Source: Oscillospiraceae bacterium
GTDB taxonomy: Bacteria; Bacillota; Clostridia; Oscillospirales; Oscillospiraceae
Length of the DNA stretch: 64,000 nucleotides
Assembly: GCA_902779945.1 (NCBI GenBank)
Contig: CACZDN010000027.1
Location: forward strand, 1 to 64,000
Direction of reading: 5' to 3'
Shown: positions 9,763 through 20,300 of the stretch, piece after piece
Numbering within the stretch: position 1 is the first letter of the stretch
Layout: every line of letters begins with the position of its first letter
The notes under the pieces: generated by a model
Seen by the model: only the letters and a program-made list of their open reading frames with translations
The model's database searches: none
Told to the model about the DNA's origin: nothing
Program-made: the position numbers and the translations under genes

Positions 9763-9837
9763 GGCCCGTTGGTCAAGTGGTTAAGACACCGCCCTTTCAC
9801 GGCGGTAACATGGGTTCGAGTCCCGTACGGGTCACCA
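9763..9837 (+). tRNA. tRNA-Glu (TTC)
   Basis: A 75-nt cloverleaf with encoded CCA. The acceptor GGCCCGT pairs with ACGGGTC. The anticodon arm CCGCC-CTTTCAC-GGCGG gives TTC. The T-arm carries GGTTCGAGTCC. Confidence 0.95.
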
Positions 9838-9840
9838 GAA

Positions 9841-9871
9841 AAGAGCATCCGGTCAGGATGCTCTTTTTTTT
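9841..9871 (+). terminator. Rho-independent terminator after tRNA-Glu
   Basis: AAGAGCATCC / GGATGCTCTT stem with a 5-nt loop and eight T residues. Confidence 0.9.
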
Positions 9872-9909
9872 GCGCCGCGGGATGGCGGCAGCAAGGCCCC
9901 GAGAAGCAG

Positions 9910-9948
9910 AGCGGAGCCGAAGAATCCTTGAGATCCTTCGGCTCCGCT
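9910..9948 (-). terminator. Stem-loop at the 3' end of the pot operon
   Basis: A 13-bp stem (AGCGGAGCCGAAG against CTTCGGCTCCGCT) lies 36 nt beyond the potD stop. The minus-strand T tail is poor, so this is either a weak terminator or an mRNA-stabilising hairpin. A short AAGGCAACACCG match to the MITE-A end lies at 9965-9976, between it and potD. Confidence 0.45.
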
Positions 9949-9983
9949 TTGATGCGTTCGGGTTAAGGCAACACCGCCGTTTT

Positions 9984-11096
9984 TCAGTTGATCTTCAGAG
10001 TCTCCCAAAGGGAGTTTACATAACCCAGCATTTCCTCGTCCATGCTGCGGAAGGCGTATTCGTTGTAGAGGGCGGCGAAGTCCCCGATCTCGGGATAGAG
10101 GATCTGCATGGCCTCCTCGCCCATCTCCTCGATATAGCCCTCGTCGGTGTAGACGGCGGTGTTCGGGGAGGCGTAGTAGATGAACTCCGCGTTGGCGATG
10201 GCGGGCTCGGGTGAGAGCATGTAGTTGATGAAGATCTCCGCCAGCTCCTTGTTCTGGCAGCAGGTGGGGATGCACATGGCGTCGATGAAGTAGTTGGTAT
10301 GCTCGGGGTAGTAGAAGCGCAGGTCCACGCCCTCGGCCTGGGCATCGAGCATGGTGAAGTAGTCGCCCGCGTAGTAGACGGCGACGGCGGCCTCGCCGGA
10401 TTCCATCATGTTGTAGATCTCATCCATGACATAGCTCTTGACCAGGGGGGCCTGCTTCTTGAGCTCGGCCAGGGCCTTGTCCCATTCGGCCCTGTCGCCG
10501 CTGTTGATGTCGAGCCCCAGCTTGTACTGCGCGGTACCGAAGGCGTCGCGGGGGTTGTTGAACTGGAGGATCTGGCCCTTGTACTTCTCGTTCCACAGGA
10601 GGTCCCAGTCGTTCGCGTCCGCCTCGTCCACGACGTTCGCATTGTAGATGATACCGGTCACGCCGTAGGTATAGGGCACGGTGTACCTGTTGTCGGGATC
10701 GTAATAGAGATTCCGGAAATGCGGGTCGATGTTCTCATAGTTCGGGATGTTTTTGAAATCCAGCTCGAGCAGCATGTTGTTCTCCCGCATACGGGCGATC
10801 ATGTAGTCCGAGGGGACGACGACGTCGAAGCTCACGGCGCCGCTGGAGAGCTTGGCGTACATGTCCTCGTTGCTGGCGAAGGTGGTGTAGTTGACCTTGA
10901 CCTTCTGCCTGTAGGTCTCCTCGTACCACTTTTCAAACTCCCGGATGGTGTTGAAGGTGTCCTCGGAGCCGTCGGAGATATACTCGCCCCAGTTGTAGAC
11001 GTTGAGCGTCAGGGTTTTGGACGAGCCTCCGCAGCCCGTGAGGGCGAGGGAGCAGAGCAGCACGGCGGCGATCAGAAGCGCGGTGATTTTTTTCAT
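9984..11096 (-). CDS. potD: Spermidine/putrescine ABC transporter, substrate-binding lipoprotein PotD
   Basis: 370 aa. The N-terminal signal ends in the lipobox LTGC (Cys21), so this is a membrane-anchored extracytoplasmic binding protein. It has typical PotD/PotF features: NVYNWGEYI near the start, a PSDYMIARM segment, YTYGVTGIIYN, and the tryptophan/aspartate-rich polyamine pocket. It is the last gene of potABCD, and its ATG overlaps the potC stop by 4 nt. The role is high-affinity capture of spermidine or putrescine for the PotBC channel. Exact ligand preference cannot be read from the sequence. Confidence 0.95.
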   Translation of the reverse strand: MKKITALLIAAVLLCSLALTGCGGSSKTLTLNVYNWGEYISDGSEDTFNTIREFEKWYEETYRQKVKVNYTTFASNEDMYAKLSSGAVSFDVVVPSDYMIARMRENNMLLELDFKNIPNYENIDPHFRNLYYDPDNRYTVPYTYGVTGIIYNANVVDEADANDWDLLWNEKYKGQILQFNNPRDAFGTAQYKLGLDINSGDRAEWDKALAELKKQAPLVKSYVMDEIYNMMESGEAAVAVYYAGDYFTMLDAQAEGVDLRFYYPEHTNYFIDAMCIPTCCQNKELAEIFINYMLSPEPAIANAEFIYYASPNTAVYTDEGYIEEMGEEAMQILYPEIGDFAALYNEYAFRSMDEEMLGYVNSLWETLKIN

Positions 11097-11929
11097 GTTT
11101 TGACCTCCCTGGTCTTTTTCTTGTTTTTCGCGTCCCGGCGGCGCTGCGCGCTCTCATCGTCGTAGAGGTTGGAGACGAGCAGCAGGGCCAGGATCACAAA
11201 GAAGATGATGGTCGCGAGGGCGTACATCTTGGGCGTGACCGTCTTCTTGGTCATGTTGTAGATACGGATGGGCAGGGTCTGGAAGCCGTTGCCGGAGGTG
11301 AAGTAGCTGATGACGAAATCGTCGAGCGAGAGGGTGAAGGCCATGATCAGGCCGGTGATGACGCCGGGCATGATCTCGGGCAGCTCCGCCTTGAAGAAGG
11401 CGCGCAGCGGCGTGCAGCCGAGGTCCATCGCGGCCTCGGCCAGGGACTTGTCCATCTGCTGGAGCTTGGGGAGCACCTGCAAAATCACATAGGGCAGGCA
11501 GAAGGTGATATGCGCGATCAGCATGGTCCAGAAGCTCAGACTCGTCGCCGCGCCGAAGAGCCGGCCCACAAAGACGAACATGAGCATCAGGGAGATGCCG
11601 GTGATGATGTCGGGGTTGATCATGGGGATGTTGGTGACGCTGTCAAGGGCCGAACGCAGGAGCCTGCTGCGTATCCGGTTGATGCCGACGGCAGCCGCCG
11701 TGCCCATGACCGTGGAGATAAGCGCGGCCGAGACCGCGAGGATCAGCGTATTGCTCACGGCCTTGAGGGTCTCCGTGTCGCGGAAGAGCTCCCGGTACCA
11801 GTAGAGCGAGAAGCCGGAGAAGACCGACAGGCTCTTGGCCCGGTTGAAGGAGAAGACCAGCAGGATCGCGATGGGCGCGAAGAGGAAGACCATGATGAGC
11901 GCGGTGTAGATTTTTGAAGCACGTTTCAT
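11093..11929 (-). CDS. potC: Spermidine/putrescine ABC transporter permease PotC
   Basis: 278 aa with six predicted membrane helices. The binding-protein-dependent transport EAA loop (EAAMDLGCTPLRAFFKAELP) contacts the PotA ATPase. It starts 12 nt after the potB stop and overlaps potD by 4 nt. The basic C-terminus (RRRDAKNKKK) is cytoplasmic. Its length and order match classic potABCD operons. Confidence 0.95.
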   Translation of the reverse strand: MKRASKIYTALIMVFLFAPIAILLVFSFNRAKSLSVFSGFSLYWYRELFRDTETLKAVSNTLILAVSAALISTVMGTAAAVGINRIRSRLLRSALDSVTNIPMINPDIITGISLMLMFVFVGRLFGAATSLSFWTMLIAHITFCLPYVILQVLPKLQQMDKSLAEAAMDLGCTPLRAFFKAELPEIMPGVITGLIMAFTLSLDDFVISYFTSGNGFQTLPIRIYNMTKKTVTPKMYALATIIFFVILALLLVSNLYDDESAQRRRDAKNKKKTREVKT

Positions 11930-11941
11930 GTCGCCGCCCCC

Positions 11942-12811
11942 TTACGCCACAATGACCCTGCGGTTGGCAAGCTTCTGCACCAGCGCCATGCAGGCCAGCA
12001 GTATGACCATCAGGATGAACGCGATGGCCGCGGCAAAATGCAGGTTGTTCGCCACATACTGGCCCTCGATCGCGTCGCCGATCAGGAAGAACTTGCCGTT
12101 GCCGAGCTTCTGGGAGATATAGAAGGTGCTGATCGAGGGGATGAGCACCATGGTCACGCCGGAGAGGACGCCCGGCAGGCTCAGCGGCCAGATCACGCGG
12201 CGCAGCACGCTCAGGCCCGGGCAGCCCAGGTCGCTTGCCGCCTCGAGGAGCTTGACGTCGAGCTTGGCCATGACCGAGTAGATCGGCAGGACCATATAGG
12301 GGAAATAGTCGTACACCATGCCGATGACGACCGCGGCCTCGGTCCCGATGATGTGGATACGGCCCAGATGCAGGGCCGTGAGTAAGCCGTTGAGGATGCC
12401 GGTGTCCTGGAGTATGGTCATCCATGCGTAGGTGCGGATCAGGAAGTTCATCCACATGGGGATCATGATGAGGGTGAGCAGGATGCTCTGCGTTCGGCTT
12501 TTGGCACGGGCCATGATATAGGCCAGCGGGTAGCCCGCCAGAAGGCAGATCACGGTCGAGATCACGGCGAGCCTGAGCGAGCGCCAGAAGATCACGAGGT
12601 AGGTGTGCACCTCGCGCACGGTCTCCCCGTCGTCCACCTGCGAGGTGGCGGTGAAAAAGCGGGTGATGTTGTCCAGGGTGAAACGGAAGCTCTGGTCCGT
12701 GAAGGCGTAGTAGGCCACGAAGATGAGCGGCACCACAATGAACAGCACCGCCCACACGGAATAGGGCGTCAGCGTCATGCGCTGGATGAGGGAGCGGGTC
12801 TTTTTATTCAT
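11942..12811 (-). CDS. potB: Spermidine/putrescine ABC transporter permease PotB
   Basis: 289 aa, six membrane helices, with an EAA loop around [21 protein letters not shown] periplasmic-side loop follows helix 1 ([17 protein letters not shown]). Its ATG lies 8 nt inside the potA 3' end, indicating translational coupling. It pairs with PotC to form the polyamine channel. Confidence 0.95.
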   Translation of the reverse strand: MNKKTRSLIQRMTLTPYSVWAVLFIVVPLIFVAYYAFTDQSFRFTLDNITRFFTATSQVDDGETVREVHTYLVIFWRSLRLAVISTVICLLAGYPLAYIMARAKSRTQSILLTLIMIPMWMNFLIRTYAWMTILQDTGILNGLLTALHLGRIHIIGTEAAVVIGMVYDYFPYMVLPIYSVMAKLDVKLLEAASDLGCPGLSVLRRVIWPLSLPGVLSGVTMVLIPSISTFYISQKLGNGKFFLIGDAIEGQYVANNLHFAAAIAFILMVILLACMALVQKLANRRVIVA

Positions 12812-13955
12812 GGCCGGACCCGCTTTCCAGCTCCATCTCGCCGAGCTCCTCGATCTCCACGCCGCCGATCTCCTCCATCTCGTCGGAGAAGGTGGAGTAG
12901 TCGCCGAACATGCCGGAGTATTTGGATTTCTTCATGACGTGGATCGCGTCGGGCACGATGTAGAGACCCACGCGCTCATCCACATCCACGAAGTCCGTGG
13001 TCTGGATCATCCACTTGAAGCCGCCGATGTCCACGATGATCTCATAGTGTACGCCGAGGAAGGTGACCGAGGTGACGACGCCGTGGAGCTTTCCCTTCTC
13101 GCCCGGGACGATGTCCACATCCTCGGGCCGGACGACGACGTCCACGGCCTCGCCCTTTCCGAAGCCCGCGTCGAGGCACTGGAAGGTCTGGCCGGAGAAG
13201 CGGACCTTGTAGTCCTCGAGCATCACGCCGTCGAGGATGTTGCTCTCGCCGATGAAGTCCGCGACAAAGGCGTTTTCCGGCTCGTTGTAGATGTCGACGG
13301 GGGTGCCGATCTGCTGGATCTGCCCCTCGGACATGACGACCACGGTGTCGGACATGGAGAGGGCCTCCTCCTGGTCGTGGGTGACGAAGACGAAGGTGAT
13401 GCCGGTGGCCTTCTGGATGTTCTTGAGCTCCACCTGCATGTCCTTGCGCAGCTTGAGGTCGAGAGCCGCCAGCGGCTCGTCCAGGAGCAGGACCTTCGGC
13501 TGGTTCACCAGGGCGCGGGCGATGGCGACGCGCTGCTGCTGACCGCCGGAGAGGCTTAAAACGCTGCGCTTTTCAAAGCCCTTGAGCGCCACGAGGGACA
13601 GCATCTCGGTCACCCTGCGGTTGATCTCGTCCTTCGGGACCTTCTTCTCGCGCAGGGAGAAGGCCACGTTTTCAAACACGTTCAGATGGGGGAAAAGGGC
13701 GTAGCGCTGAAAGACAGTGTTGACGTTGCGCCTGTAGGGCGGCATCTCGTTGATGTTCTCGCCCATGAAAACAACTTCGCCGGTATCCGGGGTCTCGAAG
13801 CCGCCGATGATGCGCAGCGTCGTCGTCTTGCCGCAGCCCGAGGGGCCGAGCAGGGTGATGAACTCGTTGTCGTAGATGTCGAGGTTGATGTGGTCCAGCA
13901 CGACCTCCCCGTCAAAGGATTTGGAGATATTCTTCAGCTCGATGATCTTTTTCAT
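12804..13955 (-). CDS. potA: Spermidine/putrescine ABC transporter ATPase PotA
   Basis: 383 aa from the ATG at 13955, which has a GGGGAG ribosome site. The frame stays open upstream, but that extension is Cys/Arg-rich and unlike PotA. Walker [10 protein letters not shown] is near residue 38, the signature LSGGQQQR near 135, Walker B LLLDEP near 157, and the H-loop VTHDQEEAL follows. The C-terminal TOBE region contains VVRPEDVDI. The C-terminal tail is Glu-rich and longer than usual. First gene of the operon. It energises polyamine uptake on the cytoplasmic face. Confidence 0.95.
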   Translation of the reverse strand: MKKIIELKNISKSFDGEVVLDHINLDIYDNEFITLLGPSGCGKTTTLRIIGGFETPDTGEVVFMGENINEMPPYRRNVNTVFQRYALFPHLNVFENVAFSLREKKVPKDEINRRVTEMLSLVALKGFEKRSVLSLSGGQQQRVAIARALVNQPKVLLLDEPLAALDLKLRKDMQVELKNIQKATGITFVFVTHDQEEALSMSDTVVVMSEGQIQQIGTPVDIYNEPENAFVADFIGESNILDGVMLEDYKVRFSGQTFQCLDAGFGKGEAVDVVVRPEDVDIVPGEKGKLHGVVTSVTFLGVHYEIIVDIGGFKWMIQTTDFVDVDERVGLYIVPDAIHVMKKSKYSGMFGDYSTFSDEMEEIGGVEIEELGEMELESGSGHE

Positions 13956-14418
13956 GTCCCGTCTCCCCGTAAAAAACTGTACTGCTTCCCGCGCCGCCCC
14001 GCGCGCCCTGATCATGTCATCCTGCGCGCAGCGAAGAATCTTTCCCCCGGCATTCCGGCCGGCGCAGGAATCTTCTCTTTGCCCGCAGCGGCCGGGGCAG
14101 AAACAAAAAGCAGCCATGCCAAAAGCATAGCCGCTGTGAATGCGCGTACAAAGCCCCCTGCGCGCAGGGGACGCCCAATGGATTTTAAGAGCTTCTACAG
14201 CAAAGATAACTTTACTACTCTTATTGACCATTTCACAGAATTGTATGCTTTTACAAAACCATAAAACTTGAGCTTTTAACTCAATCAATAAGGCAACAGA
14301 AGTTGCCGCCGCGCCCGCGGTTCTTCGGCATCCGACCCGGCTGTCCGTGTGGCCTTGGTACATATCCAATTGAGACGATTTATTTTAGCAGGATTCTACA
14401 GGGAAGTCAATCTTTTTT
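13956..14418. other. Intergenic region upstream of potA and downstream of truA
   Basis: No gene is supported. 14170-14290 is an AT-rich patch that should hold the potABCD promoter on the minus strand. A TACAAT -10-like hexamer is present but with a poor -35, so I do not assign it firmly. 14020-14060 and 14062-14100 contain GCAG(C)GAAGAATCTT-like and GCAGGAATCTTCTC segments that look like decayed repeats. A CCCCTGCGCGCAGGGG palindrome lies at 14155-14170. Confidence 0.5.
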
Positions 14419-15153
14419 TCAGTACCGCACGTCCCACAGGATGAGCCCGTGCGGCGGCGCGGTGAAGCCGGCCTTCCCGCGCTCGCGGCTTTCGAGGGCA
14501 TCAAAGACGCTTTCGGCGCTTCTCTGCCCGGTCCCGACCTCGAGGAGAGTTCCCGTCAGGATGCGGACCATGTTGTAGAGAAAGCCGCTGCCGGTGTAGG
14601 AGAGCCGCACTTCTCCGCCCCGGCGCTCGATGCGGATGTCGGTCAGCGTGCGGACGGCGGACTTTTTGATCCGGGCCGCGCAGAAGGCGGAGAAGTCGTG
14701 CTCGCCCAGCAGGGTCTCCGCGGCGGCGCGCATCGCGTCGAGATCCAGCGGCTCCGGGAAGCGGTACTGATACCGGCGCTCGAAGACGTTCGGCTCCCCG
14801 CCGTTCCAGACGCGGTAAAGGTAGGTCTTCTCCCGGCAGCTCAGCCGCGCGTGAAAGCGGGGCGGGGCCTCGGTGAGCGCCAGTGCGCCGATGTCCTCCG
14901 GGAGATATTTACGTAATTCGGTTAACATAAACTCTGTTGATAGCTCCGTCTCCGCGCGAAAGGAGCAGACCTGCCGCCGCGCGTGGACGCCCGCGTCGGT
15001 ACGCCCGGAGGCGGCGAGCTCCACCTCCTGCCCGAGCAGGCGGGACAGCAGTCCCTCGGTCTTCGCCTGGATGGTATTGTCGGTATTCCCCTGCCGCTGC
15101 CAGCCGCGGTAACGCCCGCCGTCGTAGCAGAGCGTCAGCATAAAATTGCGCAT
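14419..15153 (-). CDS. truA: tRNA pseudouridine(38-40) synthase TruA
   Basis: 244 aa, the usual family length. The catalytic aspartate is Asp53 in SGRTDAGVHA, and the family motifs YDGGRYRGWQRQ at the N-terminus and GSGFLYNMVRI near residue 200 are clear. It isomerises uridines 38-40 in the anticodon stem-loop of many tRNAs in the cytoplasm. A strong GGAGGGG site precedes the ATG. It is monocistronic in this window. Confidence 0.96.
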   Translation of the reverse strand: MRNFMLTLCYDGGRYRGWQRQGNTDNTIQAKTEGLLSRLLGQEVELAASGRTDAGVHARRQVCSFRAETELSTEFMLTELRKYLPEDIGALALTEAPPRFHARLSCREKTYLYRVWNGGEPNVFERRYQYRFPEPLDLDAMRAAAETLLGEHDFSAFCAARIKKSAVRTLTDIRIERRGGEVRLSYTGSGFLYNMVRILTGTLLEVGTGQRSAESVFDALESRERGKAGFTAPPHGLILWDVRY

Positions 15154-15325
15154 ATGCCGCCCCTCCCCGTGTGTAGCTTGGGTACAGTGTACACGGAAGG
15201 AGCGCGTTTTGCAAGCGGGAACAGACGGCGAACACCCGCGCGGGATCGGCTGTCCCTCCGCCCCGGCGCGGTACGGGGCCTGTTACCACGCGGTTGCGCG
15301 CTTGTGTCCGAAACTTAACAGTTTT

Positions 15326-15356
15326 TTGATTTTTTTCCCGCTGAGTATGGTATAGT
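15326..15356 (+). promoter_or_regulatory. Extended -10 promoter for the zinc-ribbon gene
   Basis: TGGTATAGT is an extended -10. A TTGATT lies 19 nt upstream as a weak -35. It sits 37 nt before the start codon at 15393. Confidence 0.5.
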
Positions 15357-15392
15357 GTTGGAGTTGAAATCCTGAGAAAGCGACGGCTTGGC

Positions 15393-15800
15393 ATGATGAG
15401 AGAAAAACTCGCGCGGTTCATGGCCGGGAGAAACGGCAACGATCAACTCAATCTGTTTCTGTTCGCAATCGACGCGATCCTGCTGCTGGCGGCCGCGTTT
15501 GTGCCGGGCGCGGCGCAGCGCTGGGTCTATCTGGCGCTGCTGGCGCTGCTCGGATACATCTACTTCCGCATGTTCTCGCGCAATCTCACGAGGCGGCGGG
15601 AGGAAAACGGCAGGTATCTGCGCCTGCGCTACAGGCTGCGCGCCGCATGGAAGCTGCGCCGCGAGAAGTGGGTGCAGCGCAAGGACTACAAGTTCTTCAC
15701 CTGCCCCGCCTGCAAGACCACGCTGCGCGTCCCGCGCGGGCACGGCAAGCTCAAGATCGTCTGCCGCAAGTGCGGGAACACCTTTACGGGAAAGAGCTGA
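15393..15800 (+). CDS. Membrane-anchored zinc-ribbon protein, function unknown (135 aa)
   Basis: Two hydrophobic helices (about residues 22-38 and 43-60) are followed by a strongly basic linker. A C-terminal four-cysteine zinc ribbon comprises CPAC near residue 107 and CRKC near 126. ATGs at 15393 and 15396 are both possible. It sits immediately before a DUF5685 gene (7 nt gap) and a J-domain gene. That arrangement suggests a membrane-associated protein quality-control or assembly module, but the function is not known. Confidence 0.8.
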   Translation: MMREKLARFMAGRNGNDQLNLFLFAIDAILLLAAAFVPGAAQRWVYLALLALLGYIYFRMFSRNLTRRREENGRYLRLRYRLRAAWKLRREKWVQRKDYKFFTCPACKTTLRVPRGHGKLKIVCRKCGNTFTGKS

Positions 15801-15807
15801 GTATCCA

Positions 15808-16653
15808 ATGTTTGGCTATCTTGTCGCGGCCACGAACGTGCTGGAGGAGGACGAGCTCCGGCGCTACCGGGCCGTGTACTGCGGGCTCTGCCGCAGTCTG
15901 AGGCGCTGCTTCGGGCAGCCGGCAAGGCTCACGCTCAATTACGACATGACCTTTCTGGTCCTGCTTCTCTCCTCCCTGTACGAGCCGGAGGAGGAGACCG
16001 GCGAGAGCGCCTGCATGCGCCACCCGCTGGGCAGGGAGCGCTTCGTCATGAGCGAGCTTTCCGATTACGCGGCGAACATGAACGTCGCCCTGGCCTATCT
16101 CAAATGCCTGGACGACTGGAGGGACGACAAAAGTCTCACCGCCTACGCCGAGGCGAAGACGCTCAAGGCCGGCTACGACGCGGTCCGGGAGCGCTACCCC
16201 CGCCAGTGCGGGGCGATCGAGAAGGCGCTGTCGGAGCTGTCCGCGATCGAGGACGCGGGGCGCGAGGACCCGGACGCCGCGGCCGCCTGCTTCGGCGCGA
16301 TGATGCGGGAGATTTTCGTCTGGCGCGAGGACCGGTGGAGTGAGGCGCTGCGCCATACGGGCGACGCGCTGGGCCGCTTCCTGTACCTGCTGGACGCCGC
16401 GATGGATCTGGACGAGGACGTGCAGCGCGGGCGTTACAACCCCTTCCGCAGTCTCGCGGGAAAGGCGGAGAACGAGCGGCGCTTTCGCGACATCCTGCGC
16501 CTCCAGCTCGGCGAGTGCGTGTTCTGGTTCGATATGCTCCCGCTGGTGCGGGATACGGGGCTCATGAAGAATATCCTGTGCGTGGGGCTCTGGTCCGCTT
16601 ATAATCAGAAATACAACAGAGAGGGGTCCGAAAATGGTTCAGGATCCGTATAA
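15808..16653 (+). CDS. DUF5685 family protein (281 aa)
   Basis: The opening [20 protein letters not shown] and the cysteine motif [12 protein letters not shown] (near residue 26-37) are typical of DUF5685. A later conserved acidic stretch [19 protein letters not shown] resembles the aspartate-rich helices of all-alpha isoprenoid-synthase-like folds. A further Cys lies in the LNYDMTFL..C region. The gene overlaps the following J-domain gene by 20 nt, so the two are translationally coupled. Biochemical function is unknown; a metal-binding or maturation role is conceivable from the cysteines. Confidence 0.75.
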   Translation: MFGYLVAATNVLEEDELRRYRAVYCGLCRSLRRCFGQPARLTLNYDMTFLVLLLSSLYEPEEETGESACMRHPLGRERFVMSELSDYAANMNVALAYLKCLDDWRDDKSLTAYAEAKTLKAGYDAVRERYPRQCGAIEKALSELSAIEDAGREDPDAAAACFGAMMREIFVWREDRWSEALRHTGDALGRFLYLLDAAMDLDEDVQRGRYNPFRSLAGKAENERRFRDILRLQLGECVFWFDMLPLVRDTGLMKNILCVGLWSAYNQKYNREGSENGSGSV

Positions 16654-17302
16654 GGTGCTGGGCGTGGCCCCGGACGCCTCCGACGAGGAGGTCAAGAAGG
16701 CCTACCGTGACCTCATCAAAAAATATCACCCCGATCTGCATCCCGGCGACGCAGAGGCCGCGAAGAAGATGAACGACATCAACGCCGCCTACGATCAGAT
16801 CAAGAGCGGGAACAACCCCGGCGCGGCCTCCTACGGCTCTCAGGGCTACGGCGGGCAGGCCGGCGCGTACCAGCAGTACGGCTACGGCTACGGCTGGACC
16901 GACTGGGCCGGCGCGCAGGCGCGGCAGACCGAGCGCAGCGAGTACACTGCCGCCGTCAACTACATCCGCAACGGCATGTACCGCGAGGCGCTCAACGCCC
17001 TCTCCGGCGTGCCGGACGCCGAGCGCGACGCCAAGTGGTTCTACCTCTCCGCGGGGGCGAACATGTACCTCGGCAACAAGGTCGCGGCGCTGGAGCACGC
17101 CAAGCGCGCCGTGGCGCTTGAGCCAGACAATCTCGATTACCGCCGCCTGCTCGAACAGCTGCAGAGCGGGGCGGATTTCTACGACAACTACTCCGGCGGC
17201 TACGCAAGGTCGGTCAATCTCAACCCCCTCTGGCTCGGCCTCTGCGCCGCGTCCCTCTGCACCGGCGGCCGCTGCGGCCTGCCGCTGATCTTCTGCTGCT
17301 GA
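16634..17302 (+). CDS. J-domain (DnaJ-like) protein with TPR-like region
   Basis: 222 aa. The N-terminal J-domain (residues 4-60) has the HPD motif at 32-34, needed to stimulate the DnaK ATPase. A Gly/Tyr/Gln-rich linker (about 65-98) follows, then two helical TPR-like repeats ([20 protein letters not shown] and the [17 protein letters not shown] region). The C-terminus is hydrophobic and Cys-rich ([20 protein letters not shown]). It lacks the zinc-finger and substrate domains of true DnaJ, so it is a specialised co-chaperone. Last gene of the three-gene cluster. Confidence 0.88.
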   Translation: MVQDPYKVLGVAPDASDEEVKKAYRDLIKKYHPDLHPGDAEAAKKMNDINAAYDQIKSGNNPGAASYGSQGYGGQAGAYQQYGYGYGWTDWAGAQARQTERSEYTAAVNYIRNGMYREALNALSGVPDAERDAKWFYLSAGANMYLGNKVAALEHAKRAVALEPDNLDYRRLLEQLQSGADFYDNYSGGYARSVNLNPLWLGLCAASLCTGGRCGLPLIFCC

Positions 17303-17315
17303 TATTTCGAATAAC

Positions 17316-17361
17316 AGAGCCTGCCGCTCCGGGAAGGAGAAGCAGGCTCTGTTCTTTTTTT
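17316..17361 (+). terminator. Rho-independent terminator of the J-domain operon
   Basis: AGAGCCTGC / GCAGGCTCT stem with a 17-nt loop, followed by GTTCTTTTTTT. Confidence 0.8.
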
Positions 17362-17365
17362 CTCT

Positions 17366-20300
17366 CTATCCGACCGCGTGGCCGTTGACGCCGAGAGACA
17401 GCGTCACATAGCCGGGGAACTGGTGGAGCTGGATATACATCGGCGCGCCCGGCTGGTCGCCCTCGAAGAAGACCGTCAGGTAATAGTTGTCCCGGGTGTC
17501 GGCGTTCATGTCCTTCAAAAGCGAATCGGCGGCCACGGGCGGCTGGGGCTCGTCAAAATACATATCGTCCACGGTCTCGGCGAGGCGGTAGCCGGTAAAG
17601 CCCCAGTATTCCGCCAGCAGCTTGCAGAAGCGCTCCACCGTCATATCCGCCGGGAAAATGTCCTCGAAGTTGTCATAGAAGCAGAGCGTCCACTCCTTGG
17701 ATTCGCCCTGCGGATTCCTGGGGTCAAGAGGCTCCCGGTGGACGGCCTCCCGCACAGGCTCCGCGTCCGCGTCCGCCATGGCGTCGATATACGCCGAAAC
17801 GATCTTCCCGGACAGGGCGTCAACCCTGAGGTTGCAGCCGTACTTATGCTGCTCTGTTCCCGCCCGGTCGCCCGGTCCGACATGCCAGTGCACGTCATAG
17901 CTCTGTGGGAAGAGGCGGCCGTACCAGTTCTCGCTCCCGACACTCTCCGGGATCTCCACCACCGCGTCGGCACTGCCCTTGAAGGAGAGCTCCGGGTTCA
18001 AAATCCCCAGCCGCTTCCACTCCTCGATCTCCCGCAGGGCTGCCTGCTCCGCCTCCTCAGGCGTCATGACCGCCTCGCTCCCCGCGGGGAGATCGGCCGG
18101 CTCCACGGGCATGACAAGCGTGTCGGCGTTTTCTTCGCGCCGGAGAGTCTCGTATACGATCAGCCTGCCGTCCGCGTCCACGTCGTACATGCCGTTGAGA
18201 CCGGAAAGCGGCACGCCGTTCCAGCTTTTGTCCCCGCACTCGGTAAACACCAGAGCGGGAGAGGGCACGTCATGGACGCCGCAGCTGTCGAAGATAATCC
18301 CGTCGGTCTGGTAGAACTGTGCCGCGCCCTGCGAGCACTCATAGATCTCCGTGCGCAGGATCTCCATAGAGGTACAGCGGGAGGCCTGGATGCCCAGGAT
18401 GCCGCAGCCGTAGAGGCGCATTTTCTCGATTGTGACCTGGCTGCAGTTCTCGAAGTACAGCACGCCGCCGGAGCAGACGCCCGGCTCCTGCGTGTGGCCC
18501 GCGGTGAAGCCGCCGAGGAAGAGATTGTCGCAGTTTCGGAAGCCCAGCACGTCGGCATAGCGCGGGAGCGCGGCGAGGGTGACGGCCCCGGAGGCGGTAT
18601 CCTTCGCGCGGATCGAGAGGCCGCTTACATCGTGGACGACCAGCCCCGGCCCGTCGGGGTTCTCCTTCCAGTAATAGTACGCCGTGCCGATACCGCCGTA
18701 GTTGGAGGCGGTCGAGAGTTCGAACAGTCCGCCGTCCAGTATGATCGTGCGGTCGGGGCCGATGGCGGCCAGAAGCTCGTCCACGGTCTTGACCAGGACC
18801 TCGCCGCCGACGGGGATCTCTGCCGTCGGGGCAAACCCGGCGGACTTCGGGGAGACGCGCTCGGGCGGGATGTCCCGCAGGGTCATCTCCGCGAGCTCCG
18901 CGTCCTCCAGGGCGTCGCCGTCAAGATCGCTGGCATGGACGCCGTCCCCCGTATACCAGCCGTGGCTCACGTCGTTGCCCTCGAAGCGGCAGCCGTCCAC
19001 CGCCGCGCCGTACTGCCGGAAGCTGAAAACGGCGGAGCCGAATGTGTTGCCGGTCACGTCGCAGGAGAGGAAGAGGGCGCTTTTCGTGTAGCTGCTGTTC
19101 AGAAGGTTCTGGGCCCGGTTGTCATGGATGCGGCAGTTATAGACCGTGAAGCCCTCGCTGTAGCTGACGCTGAAAAGATTCAGGGCCTCGCCTTCGCCCT
19201 CGCGGGTGCCGTGATCGTGGATATCGCAGCCCTCCACGCGGGTATCCCGGCATTGGTGGACATCCACCGCGCCGAAGCTGCACTCGTAGATTTCGGAGTC
19301 CTTGACTGTGAGAGCGCTGCAGTCGCGCGCCCTGACGCCGAGTATGCCGCAGCCGTAGAGGCCGCAGTCTGAGACCACGGCGCCGTCCGTGCTCTCGAAG
19401 TACAGCACGCCGCCCTGACACCACCCGGGCTCCTGCGTGTGGCCCGCGGTGAGGGCTTCGACGCTGACGTTCCGGCAGCCGGTGAATTTCAGCACGTTCG
19501 CGTAGCGCGGCACGGCGGAGAGAACGGTCTCGCTCTTTCCGGCGCCCCGGAGCGTGAGATTCTGCACGTTATGCAGATCGAGCTCGAAGCCGTCATAGGC
19601 CCCGTTCCAGCTGTAATACGGGCTGTGGGTATCCTGGCCGTAGTCCGACGCGGACGACAGATCGTATGTACCCGCGGCAAGCTCGATCACGGTGTCCGGC
19701 GCGATGGCGGACAGCAGCCCGTCCACACTTGAGACCCTGACCGTCTCCCCTTCGCCGTCCGAGGGGGCGGCCACCGCCGCGGGCCCTGCGGCAATGCCGC
19801 AGCCGAGCAACAGGGCAAGCGCCAGCGCGGCGGCAAGGATGCGCGCGTTATTCTTTTTATAACTCATAATTTGCTCCAATCGCTCCTTCAGATTTCGTTT
19901 CTCGGTGGAAAATGTGGTGGCAACCACCCCGGCAGGCAGCGCGGCGCTCTCCGCCATGCTCAGCAGCGTGTTCCCGTAGGAGAGCTTGTCCTCCCGGTCC
20001 ATGCCGCGCAGAAGCCACTCGTCGCAGCTCAGCTCGCAGGCGCGGTTCAGCTCCCGGCGGATGAGCCAGGCGAGCGGATTGAACCACTGGGTACTCAGCG
20101 CCGCCACGGCAAACCACTTGTACAGCGGATCGCGCCTGCGGTAATGTGTGAGCTCATGCCGCAGGATGTTGGTCAGAAGTGCCGCGTCATAGTCCCGCTC
20201 CGGCAGGGCGATCATCGGGTGGAAAACGCCGAACATCAGCGGTGTGTCGTAGGCCGCGCAGCGGCAGAGCCCCGGTTTTTTCCCGGGAAGCCGGGCATAG

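Noticed and set aside
9963-9977. Solo MITE-A end near potD
   Set aside because: TTAAGGCAACACCG is a 14-bp match with no partner end or core; may be chance or a tiny remnant, so not listed as an element.
13956-14369. N-terminal extension of PotA to 521 aa
   Set aside because: The extra 138 residues are Cys/Arg-rich, cross an AT-rich promoter-like region and are absent from PotA; the ATG at 13955 has a ribosome site.
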